Assembly: GCA_021647145.1 (NCBI GenBank)
Contig: JAKIVF010000127.1
Location: 1 to 9,434, forward strand
Direction of reading: 5' to 3'
DNA: 9,434 nt
Source of the DNA: Methylococcaceae bacterium
GTDB taxonomy: Bacteria > Pseudomonadota > Gammaproteobacteria > Methylococcales > Methylomonadaceae
Shown here: piece by piece, positions 1-6,404 of the stretch
Position numbering within the stretch: the stretch's first letter is position 1
Layout of the letters: every line of letters starts with the position of its first letter
The notes under the pieces: generated by a model
What the model was told of the DNA's origin: nothing
The model's input: the letters and a program-made list of their open reading frames with translations, nothing else
The model's database searches: none
Program-made: the position numbers and the translations under genes

Positions 1-34
1 AAGTTTTTAACATAGCAAAAACAATAATAATAAA

Positions 35-51
35 GAAAAGAATCTCTTTTC
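35..51. repeat. Small inverted repeat in the glgC leader
   Basis: GAAAAGA and TCTTTTC form perfect 7-base arms around a 3-base ATC loop, ending 8 bases before the glgC Shine-Dalgarno site. The stem is AT-rich and weak. It could be a minor leader hairpin or chance in AT-rich DNA; no T-tract follows, so it is not a terminator. Confidence 0.3.
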
Positions 52-59
52 AAGTGTAA

Positions 60-66
60 AGGTGAT
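60..66 (+). promoter_or_regulatory. Ribosome binding site deciding the glgC start
   Basis: AGGTGAT matches part of the anti-Shine-Dalgarno complement and ends 4 bases before the ATG at 71. An alternative GTG start at 62 lies inside this site, so it would have no ribosome binding site of its own. The ATG at 71 is therefore preferred, giving a 426-residue protein beginning MPDSKKP. Confidence 0.65.
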
Positions 67-70
67 AAAT

Positions 71-1351
71 ATGCCAGATTCAAAAAAACCTCACGAACGT
101 TTTGTTAGTCAGTTAACTCGAAATACCCTTGCTATGATTTTAGCAGGTGGACGAGGGACAAGGCTGAACAAAATGACGGATTGGCGTGCAAAACCCGCTG
201 TTCCTTTTGGAGGTAAATATAGAATTATTGATTTTCCTTTATCAAATTGTATTAATTCAGGTATACGCAGAATCGGTATTCTTACCCAATATAAAGCAGA
301 CCCTTTAATAAAACACATTCAACAAGGCTGGGGGTACTTAAGAGGTGAGTTTGGCGAGTTTGTAAACTTAATGCCCGCCCAGCAGACAGCTCAAGGAGGA
401 GGGTGGTATGAAGGGACGGCCGATGCTATTTATCAAAGTATAGATATGATCCGCGGTCAGAAATGTGAGCATGTATTAATTCTAGCGGGCGATCATATTT
501 ATAAAATGGATTATGGTGCAATGTTGGCTGATCATGTCGATCAGAATGCTGATTTAACGATCGGATGTCTTGAGGTTTCGTTAGATGAAGCGAAAGAATT
601 TGGCGTTATGCATGTTGATGAGAAGAGATTTGTTCATGAATTTGTAGAGAAACCTGAAAACCCACCATGTATTCCTGGCCGCACAGATATGGCTTTGGCC
701 TCTATGGGGATTTATATTTTTAATACTGATTTTCTAATTGAGCAACTCATCAAAGATGCTGATACTCCTGGGTCAACCAGAGACTTTGGGCATGATATTA
801 TTCCTGCAGTTATTGATAAATACACGGTCAATGCATATCCTTTTTTAAACTTGCAAGGAGAGCAAAGTTATTGGCGTGATGTGGGTACGATTGATGCCTA
901 TTGGGCAGCCAATATGGAATTAATTGGCGTTAATCCAGATTTAAATTTATATGATACCACATGGCCAATCTGGACTTATCAAGCACAAAACCCACCTGCA
1001 AAATTTGTTTTTGATGATGAGGATGATAGACGAGGACAAGCAATTGATTCAATGGTTGCTGGCGGTTGTATTATATCAGGTGCAACAGTTAGACATTCTT
1101 TACTCTTTTCTGATGTAAAAGTTAATTCTTATTCTGTCGTCCAAGACTCTGTTGTTTTGCCGGAAGCAGTCGTTGGAAGGCATTGCCAAATTACCAAAGC
1201 AATTATAGAGAAAGGTTGCCATATTCCTGAAGGAACTATTATTGGTAAAGATAGGGCTGAGGATGAAAAGAAATATTATGTGAGTCCTGCAGGAATAGTA
1301 TTAGTGACACCTGATATGTTGGGGCAGCAAAGACACCACGTAAAAAAATAA
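71..1351 (+). CDS. glgC: Glucose-1-phosphate adenylyltransferase (ADP-glucose pyrophosphorylase)
   Basis: GlgC makes ADP-glucose and pyrophosphate from ATP and glucose-1-phosphate, the committed and regulated step of bacterial glycogen synthesis in the cytoplasm. The 426 residues match the usual length (E. coli about 431). Seen, numbered from ATG 71: the nucleotide-binding loop LAGGRGTRL near 24-32; RAKPAVPFGGK ending at Lys49, equivalent to the allosteric-activator lysine of E. coli (Lys39); LAGDHIYKMDY with the catalytic Asp141 (E. coli Asp142); FVEKP with the glucose-1-phosphate lysine Lys194 (E. coli Lys195); and YWRDVGT near 267-273. The last third, from about residue 325, has the short hydrophobic repeats of the left-handed beta-helix domain (SGATVRHSLLF, EKGCHIPEGTIIG). 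No key residue is missing, so it is probably an active, allosterically controlled enzyme. An upstream GTG at 62 would add three residues but lies within the ribosome binding site. malQ follows 185 bp downstream on the same strand. Confidence 0.96.
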   Translation: MPDSKKPHERFVSQLTRNTLAMILAGGRGTRLNKMTDWRAKPAVPFGGKYRIIDFPLSNCINSGIRRIGILTQYKADPLIKHIQQGWGYLRGEFGEFVNLMPAQQTAQGGGWYEGTADAIYQSIDMIRGQKCEHVLILAGDHIYKMDYGAMLADHVDQNADLTIGCLEVSLDEAKEFGVMHVDEKRFVHEFVEKPENPPCIPGRTDMALASMGIYIFNTDFLIEQLIKDADTPGSTRDFGHDIIPAVIDKYTVNAYPFLNLQGEQSYWRDVGTIDAYWAANMELIGVNPDLNLYDTTWPIWTYQAQNPPAKFVFDDEDDRRGQAIDSMVAGGCIISGATVRHSLLFSDVKVNSYSVVQDSVVLPEAVVGRHCQITKAIIEKGCHIPEGTIIGKDRAEDEKKYYVSPAGIVLVTPDMLGQQRHHVKK

Positions 1352-1536
1352 TAATTCCTACACTTTATCTGTGAAATTTGTATTGAGTTAGTTTTATCGA
1401 AAGCATGGTTCTGAAATGAGGCTTTATCTAAGGTTCTAGCTACACTTACCGGCATAAAATTAATCGATCAACATCCTCGTCTGTGTTTGTGCGCAGTTTT
1501 AATTAAAATAAGGCAAATAATAAAATAAAAGTAACC

Positions 1537-3015
1537 ATGAGTGATCAGTTAGACAGGCGTAGAGCTGGAATACTACTCCATATATCCTCCTTACCTAATG
1601 AAGGGGAAAATGGAGATTTTGGGCAAGAAGCTTATAATTTTATTGATTTTTTACACGATGCGGGTGTCACTGTTTGGCAAACGCTTCCATTAGGTATGCC
1701 GCATGGAGATGGATCTCCATATCAATGCTTATCTTCACATGCGGGTAACCCTGCATTCATAAGTATTAAGTGGCTAGAAGAGAAAGGCTGGTTGCAATCA
1801 AGGGAAAAATCAGGAGAAGAAATTGGGGCAAGTGCGTTTACTAAAAGTTGCTTGATTGCCAAGGCTTTTAGTGGCTTTACATCGCTCGCGAATAATAAAG
1901 ACAAAGAATGTTTTGATCAGTTTTGTAAAGACAAAATAAGCTGGTTAGATGATTTTTCTTTATTTTTTTCACTTAAACAGGAGTTTGGGGGGAAGTGTTG
2001 GAATCAATGGCCTGTTAATTTAAAAAATAGGGAGACTAAGGCAATTCAAGAAGCCAGTCAGCGATTAAGTTCTTTGATTGAAAATGTAAAGTTTGAACAA
2101 TTTGTTTTTTTCAAACAATGGAATGAACTTAAAGTGTATGCGAAGAAAAAAAGCATTCTTATGTTCGGCGATATTCCAATTTTTGTTGCATATGACAGTG
2201 CGGATGTATGGGCAAATAAAGATGTTTTTAAACTGGACAAAAAAGGAGAAATGCCTGTTGTTGCAGGGGTTCCACCTGATTACTTTTCTGAAACGGGACA
2301 GCGATGGGGGAATCCACATTATGATTGGGGTTTTTTAAAAAAAACGGGTTTTAAATGGTGGATTGATCGGATAAAAACTCAAAATGAGCTATTTGATATA
2401 TTACGGATTGACCATTTTAGGGGCTTGGAATCCGCTTGGGAAATACCGTTTAATGAAGATACTGCAGTTAATGGAAAATGGGTTTCTGCTCCAGGCAAAG
2501 CCTTATTAAAGGCGGTTTTAGAAGAATGCACTTCCATTTCTTTGATTGCAGAAGACCTTGGTATTATTACTAAAGAAGTTGATGCCTTAAGAAATGACTT
2601 TAATTTACCAGGTATGAAAATATTACAATTTGCGTTTGATGGTAATTCGGATAATTTATACTTGCCTCATAACCATGAAAGAAACAGTGTTGTTTATACT
2701 GGTACGCATGACAATGATACGACTTTAGGTTGGTTTAATTCGCTTAGTGACTATGAGAAGCATCGAGTTTATGAATATCTAGGCTTTTCTTCTGTCGCCA
2801 TGCCTTCAGTATTAGTGGGCGTGGCATTGGGTTCCGTTGCAAATTTAGTTATTTTGCCAATGCAAGATATTTTAGAGTTAGGCTCAGAAGGTAGGATGAA
2901 TATTCCCGGCACTTGTGAAGGGAATTGGTCTTGGCGTTTTGACTGGAGTCAACTTACTGAAAGTAGGGCAGGACGGTTGGCTCACTTGGTTAAATTATTT
3001 GGAAGGTCAAGTTAG
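1537..3015 (+). CDS. malQ: 4-alpha-glucanotransferase (amylomaltase, GH77)
   Basis: This cytoplasmic disproportionating enzyme transfers alpha-1,4-glucan segments between maltodextrins, releasing glucose, and is used in glycogen and maltodextrin turnover. The 492 residues match the shorter, amylomaltase-like bacterial form. Seen: N-terminal GILLHISSLP (11-20) and the substrate-site stretch LPLGMPHGDGSPYQ (50-63); GDIPIFVAYDSADVW (211-225), a GH77 hallmark; the nucleophile Asp292 in RIDHFRG; the acid/base Glu339 in IAEDLG; and the third carboxylate Asp392 in THDNDTT. These positions lie very close to Asp293, Glu340 and Asp395 of Thermus amylomaltase. The start is ATG 1537; the leader is A-rich with only a weak ribosome binding site, suggesting modest translation or coupling to a glgC transcript. 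The 185-bp gap from glgC shows no terminator, so co-transcription is possible. It converges on xoxJ across 98 bp, where I see no convincing terminator for either gene. Confidence 0.95.
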   Translation: MSDQLDRRRAGILLHISSLPNEGENGDFGQEAYNFIDFLHDAGVTVWQTLPLGMPHGDGSPYQCLSSHAGNPAFISIKWLEEKGWLQSREKSGEEIGASAFTKSCLIAKAFSGFTSLANNKDKECFDQFCKDKISWLDDFSLFFSLKQEFGGKCWNQWPVNLKNRETKAIQEASQRLSSLIENVKFEQFVFFKQWNELKVYAKKKSILMFGDIPIFVAYDSADVWANKDVFKLDKKGEMPVVAGVPPDYFSETGQRWGNPHYDWGFLKKTGFKWWIDRIKTQNELFDILRIDHFRGLESAWEIPFNEDTAVNGKWVSAPGKALLKAVLEECTSISLIAEDLGIITKEVDALRNDFNLPGMKILQFAFDGNSDNLYLPHNHERNSVVYTGTHDNDTTLGWFNSLSDYEKHRVYEYLGFSSVAMPSVLVGVALGSVANLVILPMQDILELGSEGRMNIPGTCEGNWSWRFDWSQLTESRAGRLAHLVKLFGRSS

Positions 3016-3113
3016 CTTATCAAATAAAACAACCAAATACTTCGTAAGTTAGGTCAGCAGCCTCATCGTTAACCTAATATATTGATTAATAATAGTCTTA
3101 TTCTAGAACTTAG

Positions 3114-3971
3114 CTAATCATTATCTTTATGAGCAGTTTGTTTAGGGATTGGTAATAAGGGAATATTATATTCAGAAATAAGGGCTTGTATTTGACTAAA
3201 ATTTTTATCGATCAATTTTTCAAGCATTTCCTTCCGTTTATTATCTCCGTACCTAATACCCATAGCTATAGAAAAATCAAATTTGATTCCTTGCGTAGAT
3301 TGCATGGGAATTATATTATAAGTTTCTTTTGGGCTCTGAGAAATAACATATCCAGCCATTGGTCCCCAAAGAATAACCATATCTATTTTTCCTGCTTTAA
3401 GATCTTTTTCTATTTTCATAGCAACATTATTTTCATCATCTCCTGTCATGGTTTGATAAGGAATACCTTGATCAAGAAGTCCGTTTTTCTGTAACCAGGC
3501 AGTACCGGGACCGCGGTCAAACATTGCAATTTTTAAAGATTCTTCGCGTTGTAAAGATAAGTTTCCTAATTGAGATGCTTGGGTAATATCATCCCACCCC
3601 CGTCCTTTTGCAATAATAAGAGCGTAGGTTGAGTGGTAATAAGGTTTTGTTGTTTTAGCAAAATCAAAACCGACAGGGAGTCCCATAACTACATCACATT
3701 TATATTGGTTTGTATCATCAATTTGTGCTTTTAATGTATTACGAATAAAGCCAATACGTTGAGGAAACCAAAAAAATTCTAATTCTTGATTTAACTCTTT
3801 AGCGAATAAAGCGGCAATTTTGTTCTCAAAACCATCTTTAGACTTAGTAGAGAAAGGAGGGTTTAAAGGGTCGGCACAGACCTTGAATTTATCTTTAGCA
3901 TGAATAGAAAAAGAAAGGCAATAAAGCGATAAGACAGTGATAAATATTGTAGGAAAGGGGTGCAATTTCAT
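3114..3971 (-). CDS. xoxJ: XoxJ-like periplasmic substrate-binding protein associated with quinoprotein methanol dehydrogenase
   Basis: This is a 285-residue secreted protein of the MxaJ/XoxJ family, annotated in databases as a quinoprotein-dehydrogenase-associated ABC-transporter-like substrate-binding protein. Seen: a signal peptide (basic start, hydrophobic 8-22, probable cleavage after IHA at 25); FKVCADPLNPPFS (29-41), the typical family opening; CDVVMGLPVGFDF (92-104); RGPGTAWLQKNGLLD (153-167); and AGKIDMVILWGPMAGY (193-208). Two cysteines (32 and 92) in the mature protein could form a disulfide. It is an amino-acid-binding-like fold with no transporter permease or ATPase nearby, which fits a role in dehydrogenase activation or assembly rather than uptake; that role is inferred from studied family members. 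It lies 137 bp downstream of xoxF on the same strand with an intrinsic terminator between them, so its expression is probably lower than that of xoxF. No strong Shine-Dalgarno site precedes ATG 3971; the start is fixed by the signal peptide. Confidence 0.9.
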   Translation of the reverse strand: MKLHPFPTIFITVLSLYCLSFSIHAKDKFKVCADPLNPPFSTKSKDGFENKIAALFAKELNQELEFFWFPQRIGFIRNTLKAQIDDTNQYKCDVVMGLPVGFDFAKTTKPYYHSTYALIIAKGRGWDDITQASQLGNLSLQREESLKIAMFDRGPGTAWLQKNGLLDQGIPYQTMTGDDENNVAMKIEKDLKAGKIDMVILWGPMAGYVISQSPKETYNIIPMQSTQGIKFDFSIAMGIRYGDNKRKEMLEKLIDKNFSQIQALISEYNIPLLPIPKQTAHKDND

Positions 3972-4035
3972 TTTATAAATATAAAAGCCTAATTCAGAAG
4001 TGTCTATTATATCGTGATTCTAAAATTCAGATCAT

Positions 4036-4076
4036 AAAAAAGCCCCAACCGAGATATAATCGATTGGGGCTTTTTT
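4036..4076 (-). terminator. Intrinsic terminator downstream of xoxF, before xoxJ
   Basis: A 17-base stem (4036-4052 with 4060-4076) and 7-base loop, with a GC-rich GCCCCAA/TTGGGGC core flanked by A and T runs. The one imperfect position (C4049 facing A4063) becomes a G-U wobble in the minus-strand RNA but a C-A mismatch in the plus-strand RNA. The hairpin thus folds fully only in the xoxF direction and is followed there by a U-run. It begins about 30 bases after the xoxF stop. Confidence 0.92.
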
Positions 4077-4108
4077 TATTTCAAAATGAATCTAATTGTC
4101 AGATCTAC

Positions 4109-5965
4109 TTATTTACCAGGTAAAGCGAACACAGTAAATGTTCCGCCTAGTTTAGTAAAAGAGCTTAAACTTCTGTATGCACCAACGGCACCAAGACCTT
4201 CCGTGTTGGTTGCATCAGAACCATCATCAAGTCCAGCAGCGATACCAATACCAGCCCAGCCACCAATACCTGATAATACACCAACATATTGCTTGCCTTT
4301 GTACTCCCAAGTATTTACGTTGCCGATAATACCTGAAGGTGTTTTGAATCTATATAATTCTTCACCTGTTTCAGCATTAACAGCTTTTAAATAGCCTTCT
4401 AATGTTCCGTAGAATACGATATCACCAGCAGTTGCTAAAGAACCAGACCAAACGGAGAACTGTTCTTTGTTTGACCATTTGATTTTACCTGTTGTTGCAT
4501 CATATGCAGTGAATTGACCTAGGTTAGTTGACCCATCTTTTTTGCCCGTTATTGCATCAGCACCTGCAGGCATCATAGTTAATGTTGCACCTACATAAGG
4601 TTGACCGGCAGTATATGAAACTTCAAAAGGTTCATACTCCATGCATAAGTGGTTACCAGAGATGTAGAACAAGCCAGTTTTAGGTGAAAAAGAAACCGGT
4701 TGTTGGTTCTTTGAACCGAGTGCTGCAGGACAAACACCAACAGTATTGACGTCTTCGCCATTTTGTTCTGTGCTCATAGCTGGAACGACTTGTGGGCGAC
4801 CTGATTTCATGTCAACGTGAGTTGCCCAGTTTACTGATTTATCAAATTTTTCAGCAACTAATAATTCACCTGTAACACGGTCAAGGGTATAGCCGAAGCC
4901 ATTACGGTCAAAATGCACAATCATCTTGCGCATTTTACCGTCAATTTCTTGGTCTACTAAAACGGTTTCGTTAATACCGTCATAATCCCATTCATCGTGT
5001 GGAGTCATTTGGTAAACCCACTTAACTTCACCTGTGTCAGCATCTCGAGCCCATAAAGACATAGACCATTTGTTGTCACCAGGACGTTGAACAGGGTTCC
5101 ACGTAGAAGGGTTACCAGAGCCATAATAAATTAGATTTAAGTCTGAATCATAAGAATACCAGCCCCATGTAGTGCCACCACCAATTTTCCATTGGTCGCC
5201 TTCCCAAGTTTTTCTACTTGAATCAGCACCCACTTTAGTAACTTTACCATCTTCCCATGTGGTTGTTTTGTTAGGGTTGATTAACGTATCGCCATCGGGT
5301 CCCATACTGTAACCTTTCCATTCCAGTTTGCCCGTGCGCATGTTATAAGCAGCTAAGAAGCCTCGAACACCAAACTCTCCACCAGCAATACCTGTAATAA
5401 TTTTGTCTTTTACAACTAAAGGGGCTTGTGTGTTAGTCATCCCTAGCTTAGGGTCACCGTTTTGTACACTCCAAATACGCTTACCTGTTTTAGCATCCAA
5501 TGCAGTTAATACTGTATCAGATTGTTGTAGGAATATTTTTCCATCTCCATAAGCTAAACCACGGTTAACCGTATCGCAGCACATAACAGGGATAGTTACA
5601 TCTGCATCCATAGTAGGGGTGTATTCCCAAATGACTGACTGAGTCGCTTGGTCAAGTGCGTAAACAGTATTTGGGAAAGGTGTGTGAATGTAGATAACAT
5701 CACCAATTACTAATGGTCCGCCTTCATGCCCACGAAGTACACCAGTCGAAAAAGACCATGCTGGTTGTAGGTCTTTAACATTTTTACTAGTAATTTGATT
5801 TAATTCGCTGTAGCGAGTGCCTGCATAATTACCCAGTGCTGTAGCCCAGTTAGCAGGGTTTTTAGTTAAGCTCTCAACATCACTATTCGCAGATGATATT
5901 GTAGGAGCAGAAAGCAATGCAGCGGCAGTTGAAGCAAGCAGCAAGCTTTTTAAAGGCTTCTTCAT
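4109..5965 (-). CDS. xoxF: Lanthanide-dependent PQQ methanol dehydrogenase XoxF
   Basis: This periplasmic quinoprotein oxidises methanol using PQQ and a bound rare-earth ion and passes electrons to a c-type cytochrome. The 618 residues form a beta-propeller with recurring tryptophan-docking-like repeats (LTALDAKTGKRIW, VNAETGEELYRF). Seen: a signal peptide with probable cleavage after SSA at residue 26; the vicinal disulfide Cys129-Cys130 in MCCDTVNRG; metal-site Glu197 (GGEFGVRG) and Asn285 (GSGNPSTWNP); PQQ-stacking Trp267 (GTTWGWY); catalytic Asp327 and the extra metal ligand Asp329 in HDEWDYDG. The second Asp is the mark of lanthanide XoxF; calcium-type MxaF has Ala there (DYAG). The insert with KTTTWEDGK followed by KTWEGDQWKIGGG resembles clade XoxF5, though this was judged by eye. 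A very good ribosome binding site and a strong terminator suggest a highly expressed, largely monocistronic gene, with xoxJ downstream. No MxaI small subunit and no XoxG cytochrome are in the window. Confidence 0.97.
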   Translation of the reverse strand: MKKPLKSLLLASTAAALLSAPTISSANSDVESLTKNPANWATALGNYAGTRYSELNQITSKNVKDLQPAWSFSTGVLRGHEGGPLVIGDVIYIHTPFPNTVYALDQATQSVIWEYTPTMDADVTIPVMCCDTVNRGLAYGDGKIFLQQSDTVLTALDAKTGKRIWSVQNGDPKLGMTNTQAPLVVKDKIITGIAGGEFGVRGFLAAYNMRTGKLEWKGYSMGPDGDTLINPNKTTTWEDGKVTKVGADSSRKTWEGDQWKIGGGTTWGWYSYDSDLNLIYYGSGNPSTWNPVQRPGDNKWSMSLWARDADTGEVKWVYQMTPHDEWDYDGINETVLVDQEIDGKMRKMIVHFDRNGFGYTLDRVTGELLVAEKFDKSVNWATHVDMKSGRPQVVPAMSTEQNGEDVNTVGVCPAALGSKNQQPVSFSPKTGLFYISGNHLCMEYEPFEVSYTAGQPYVGATLTMMPAGADAITGKKDGSTNLGQFTAYDATTGKIKWSNKEQFSVWSGSLATAGDIVFYGTLEGYLKAVNAETGEELYRFKTPSGIIGNVNTWEYKGKQYVGVLSGIGGWAGIGIAAGLDDGSDATNTEGLGAVGAYRSLSSFTKLGGTFTVFALPGK

Positions 5966-5970
5966 ATGTT

Positions 5971-5976
5971 TCCTCC
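5971..5976 (-). promoter_or_regulatory. Strong xoxF ribosome binding site
   Basis: GGAGGA on the minus strand lies 5 bases before the ATG at 5965, a near-consensus Shine-Dalgarno site. It fixes the xoxF start, agrees with the signal peptide, and fits high expression. Confidence 0.88.
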
Positions 5977-6022
5977 GTTGTAACCTGTATCAAAACAGAT
6001 TACGGTTATTATGTAATTTAAG

Positions 6023-6034
6023 ACTAATATTAGT
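6023..6034. promoter_or_regulatory. 12-bp perfect palindrome upstream of xoxF
   Basis: ACTAATATTAGT is a perfect 12-base palindrome whose near edge is 57 bases before the xoxF ATG. If the -10 box is at 6008-6013, the palindrome would cover the spacer and -35 region, where a repressor or a -35-replacing activator would bind. Its role as an operator is inference; the symmetry itself is visible. Confidence 0.4.
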
Positions 6035-6066
6035 TTAGGAATGACTTTCTTTTTTAGTGTTTTTAT

Positions 6067-6085
6067 GGTTAATAATAATTTAACC
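6067..6085. promoter_or_regulatory. Inverted repeat GGTTAA-N7-TTAACC upstream of xoxF
   Basis: Perfect 6-base arms are separated by 7 bases (TAATAAT), about 102-120 bases before the xoxF start. Geometry of this kind is common for dimeric transcription-factor sites. It is not followed by a T-tract, so it is not terminator-like. No regulator gene is in the window to match it with. Confidence 0.4.
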
Positions 6086-6094
6086 TAGAAAGTC

Positions 6095-6109
6095 TTACCA
6101 GATGGGTAA
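6095..6109. promoter_or_regulatory. Inverted repeat TTACC-N5-GGTAA upstream of xoxF
   Basis: Perfect 5-base arms with a 5-base spacer lie 9 bases from the GGTTAA/TTAACC dyad. The half-sites of the two dyads are related (GGTTAA and GGTAA), so they may form one composite operator; arms this short also arise by chance. Confidence 0.3.
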
Positions 6110-6213
6110 ATTGAATGATTTTGCATTAAATGTCAATAGTTAAAATGTTCGGGTTTTTAAGAAACAAATATAGCGAAGCCTATTTTACTTCTGTATCAAT
6201 CTCAAGCTATTGA

Positions 6214-6227
6214 TTAATATATATTAA
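6214..6227. repeat. 14-bp AT-only palindrome
   Basis: TTAATATATATTAA is a perfect palindrome made only of A and T, near the middle of the divergent region. It could be a melting or bending-prone promoter element; in DNA this AT-rich it may be chance. Confidence 0.25.
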
Positions 6228-6345
6228 ATGTTTTATGGTTATAGGTGTTTATTTTTTAAATCTGAGTGAATAATAAATTATAAAAAAACTCTAATGTCTA
6301 AGTTTAATCTTGGAATAAAGTTTTAGTTCATTTTGTTAAAAAATA

Positions 6346-6359
6346 AGGAGGGGGAGGGG
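6346..6359 (+). promoter_or_regulatory. Purine tract with Shine-Dalgarno-like sequence in the radical SAM leader
   Basis: AGGAGGGGGAGGGG is an unbroken G-rich purine run in an otherwise AT-rich leader, 45 bases before the ATG at 6405. It looks like a very strong Shine-Dalgarno site but has no ATG, GTG or TTG at a usable distance. Together with the true site at 6394-6398 it gives three GGA motifs in the leader, the pattern used by CsrA/RsmA-type regulators. That regulatory reading is speculative. Confidence 0.35.
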
Positions 6360-6393
6360 TTTTAATTATTTAAAAGTTATTTAAAGGCTATTT

Positions 6394-6398
6394 GGAGG
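6394..6398 (+). promoter_or_regulatory. Ribosome binding site of the radical SAM gene
   Basis: GGAGG ends 6 bases before the ATG at 6405, ideal spacing. It fixes the start of the radical SAM gene at that ATG. Confidence 0.85.
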
Positions 6399-6404
6399 AT
6401 ATTT

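Larger units (their letters stand above)
5966..6404. other. Divergent intergenic region between xoxF and the radical SAM gene
   Basis: This 439-bp AT-rich stretch has no open reading frame I can support. It must hold the promoters of both divergent genes. On the xoxF side it carries a strong ribosome binding site, a possible -10 box (minus-strand CATAAT, plus positions 6008-6013, with no good -35), and three short dyads at 6023-6034, 6067-6085 and 6095-6109. A perfect TTGACA lies on the minus strand at 6131-6136, but no matching -10 sits at 16-18 bases from it. On the radical SAM side there is an AT palindrome (6214-6227), a purine tract (6346-6359) and a strong ribosome binding site. Promoter positions are guesses. 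Confidence 0.75.

Noticed and set aside
62..70. GTG at 62 as the glgC start
   Set aside because: It lies within the Shine-Dalgarno sequence that serves the ATG at 71 and has no upstream site of its own.
1352..1536. A small RNA or separate gene between glgC and malQ
   Set aside because: No start with a ribosome binding site, no terminator and no stable hairpin were found in this 185-bp gap.
3049..3077. TTAGGT ... ACCTAA inverted repeat in the malQ-xoxJ convergent gap as a terminator
   Set aside because: The arms are only 6 bases, AT-rich, with a 17-base spacer and no T-tract on either strand.
4086..4394. Plus-strand 102-codon open frame opposite the xoxF 3' end
   Set aside because: It is a shadow of xoxF, proline and serine rich because of the codons on the other strand, with no ribosome binding site or family resemblance. 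Other frames inside malQ, xoxJ, glgC and the radical SAM gene were dropped for the same reason.
6108..6136. Minus-strand TTGACA (6131-6136) as the xoxF -35 box
   Set aside because: The -35 is perfect, but no hexamer at 16-18 bases downstream resembles TATAAT (at best 3 of 6), so a promoter there is not supported.
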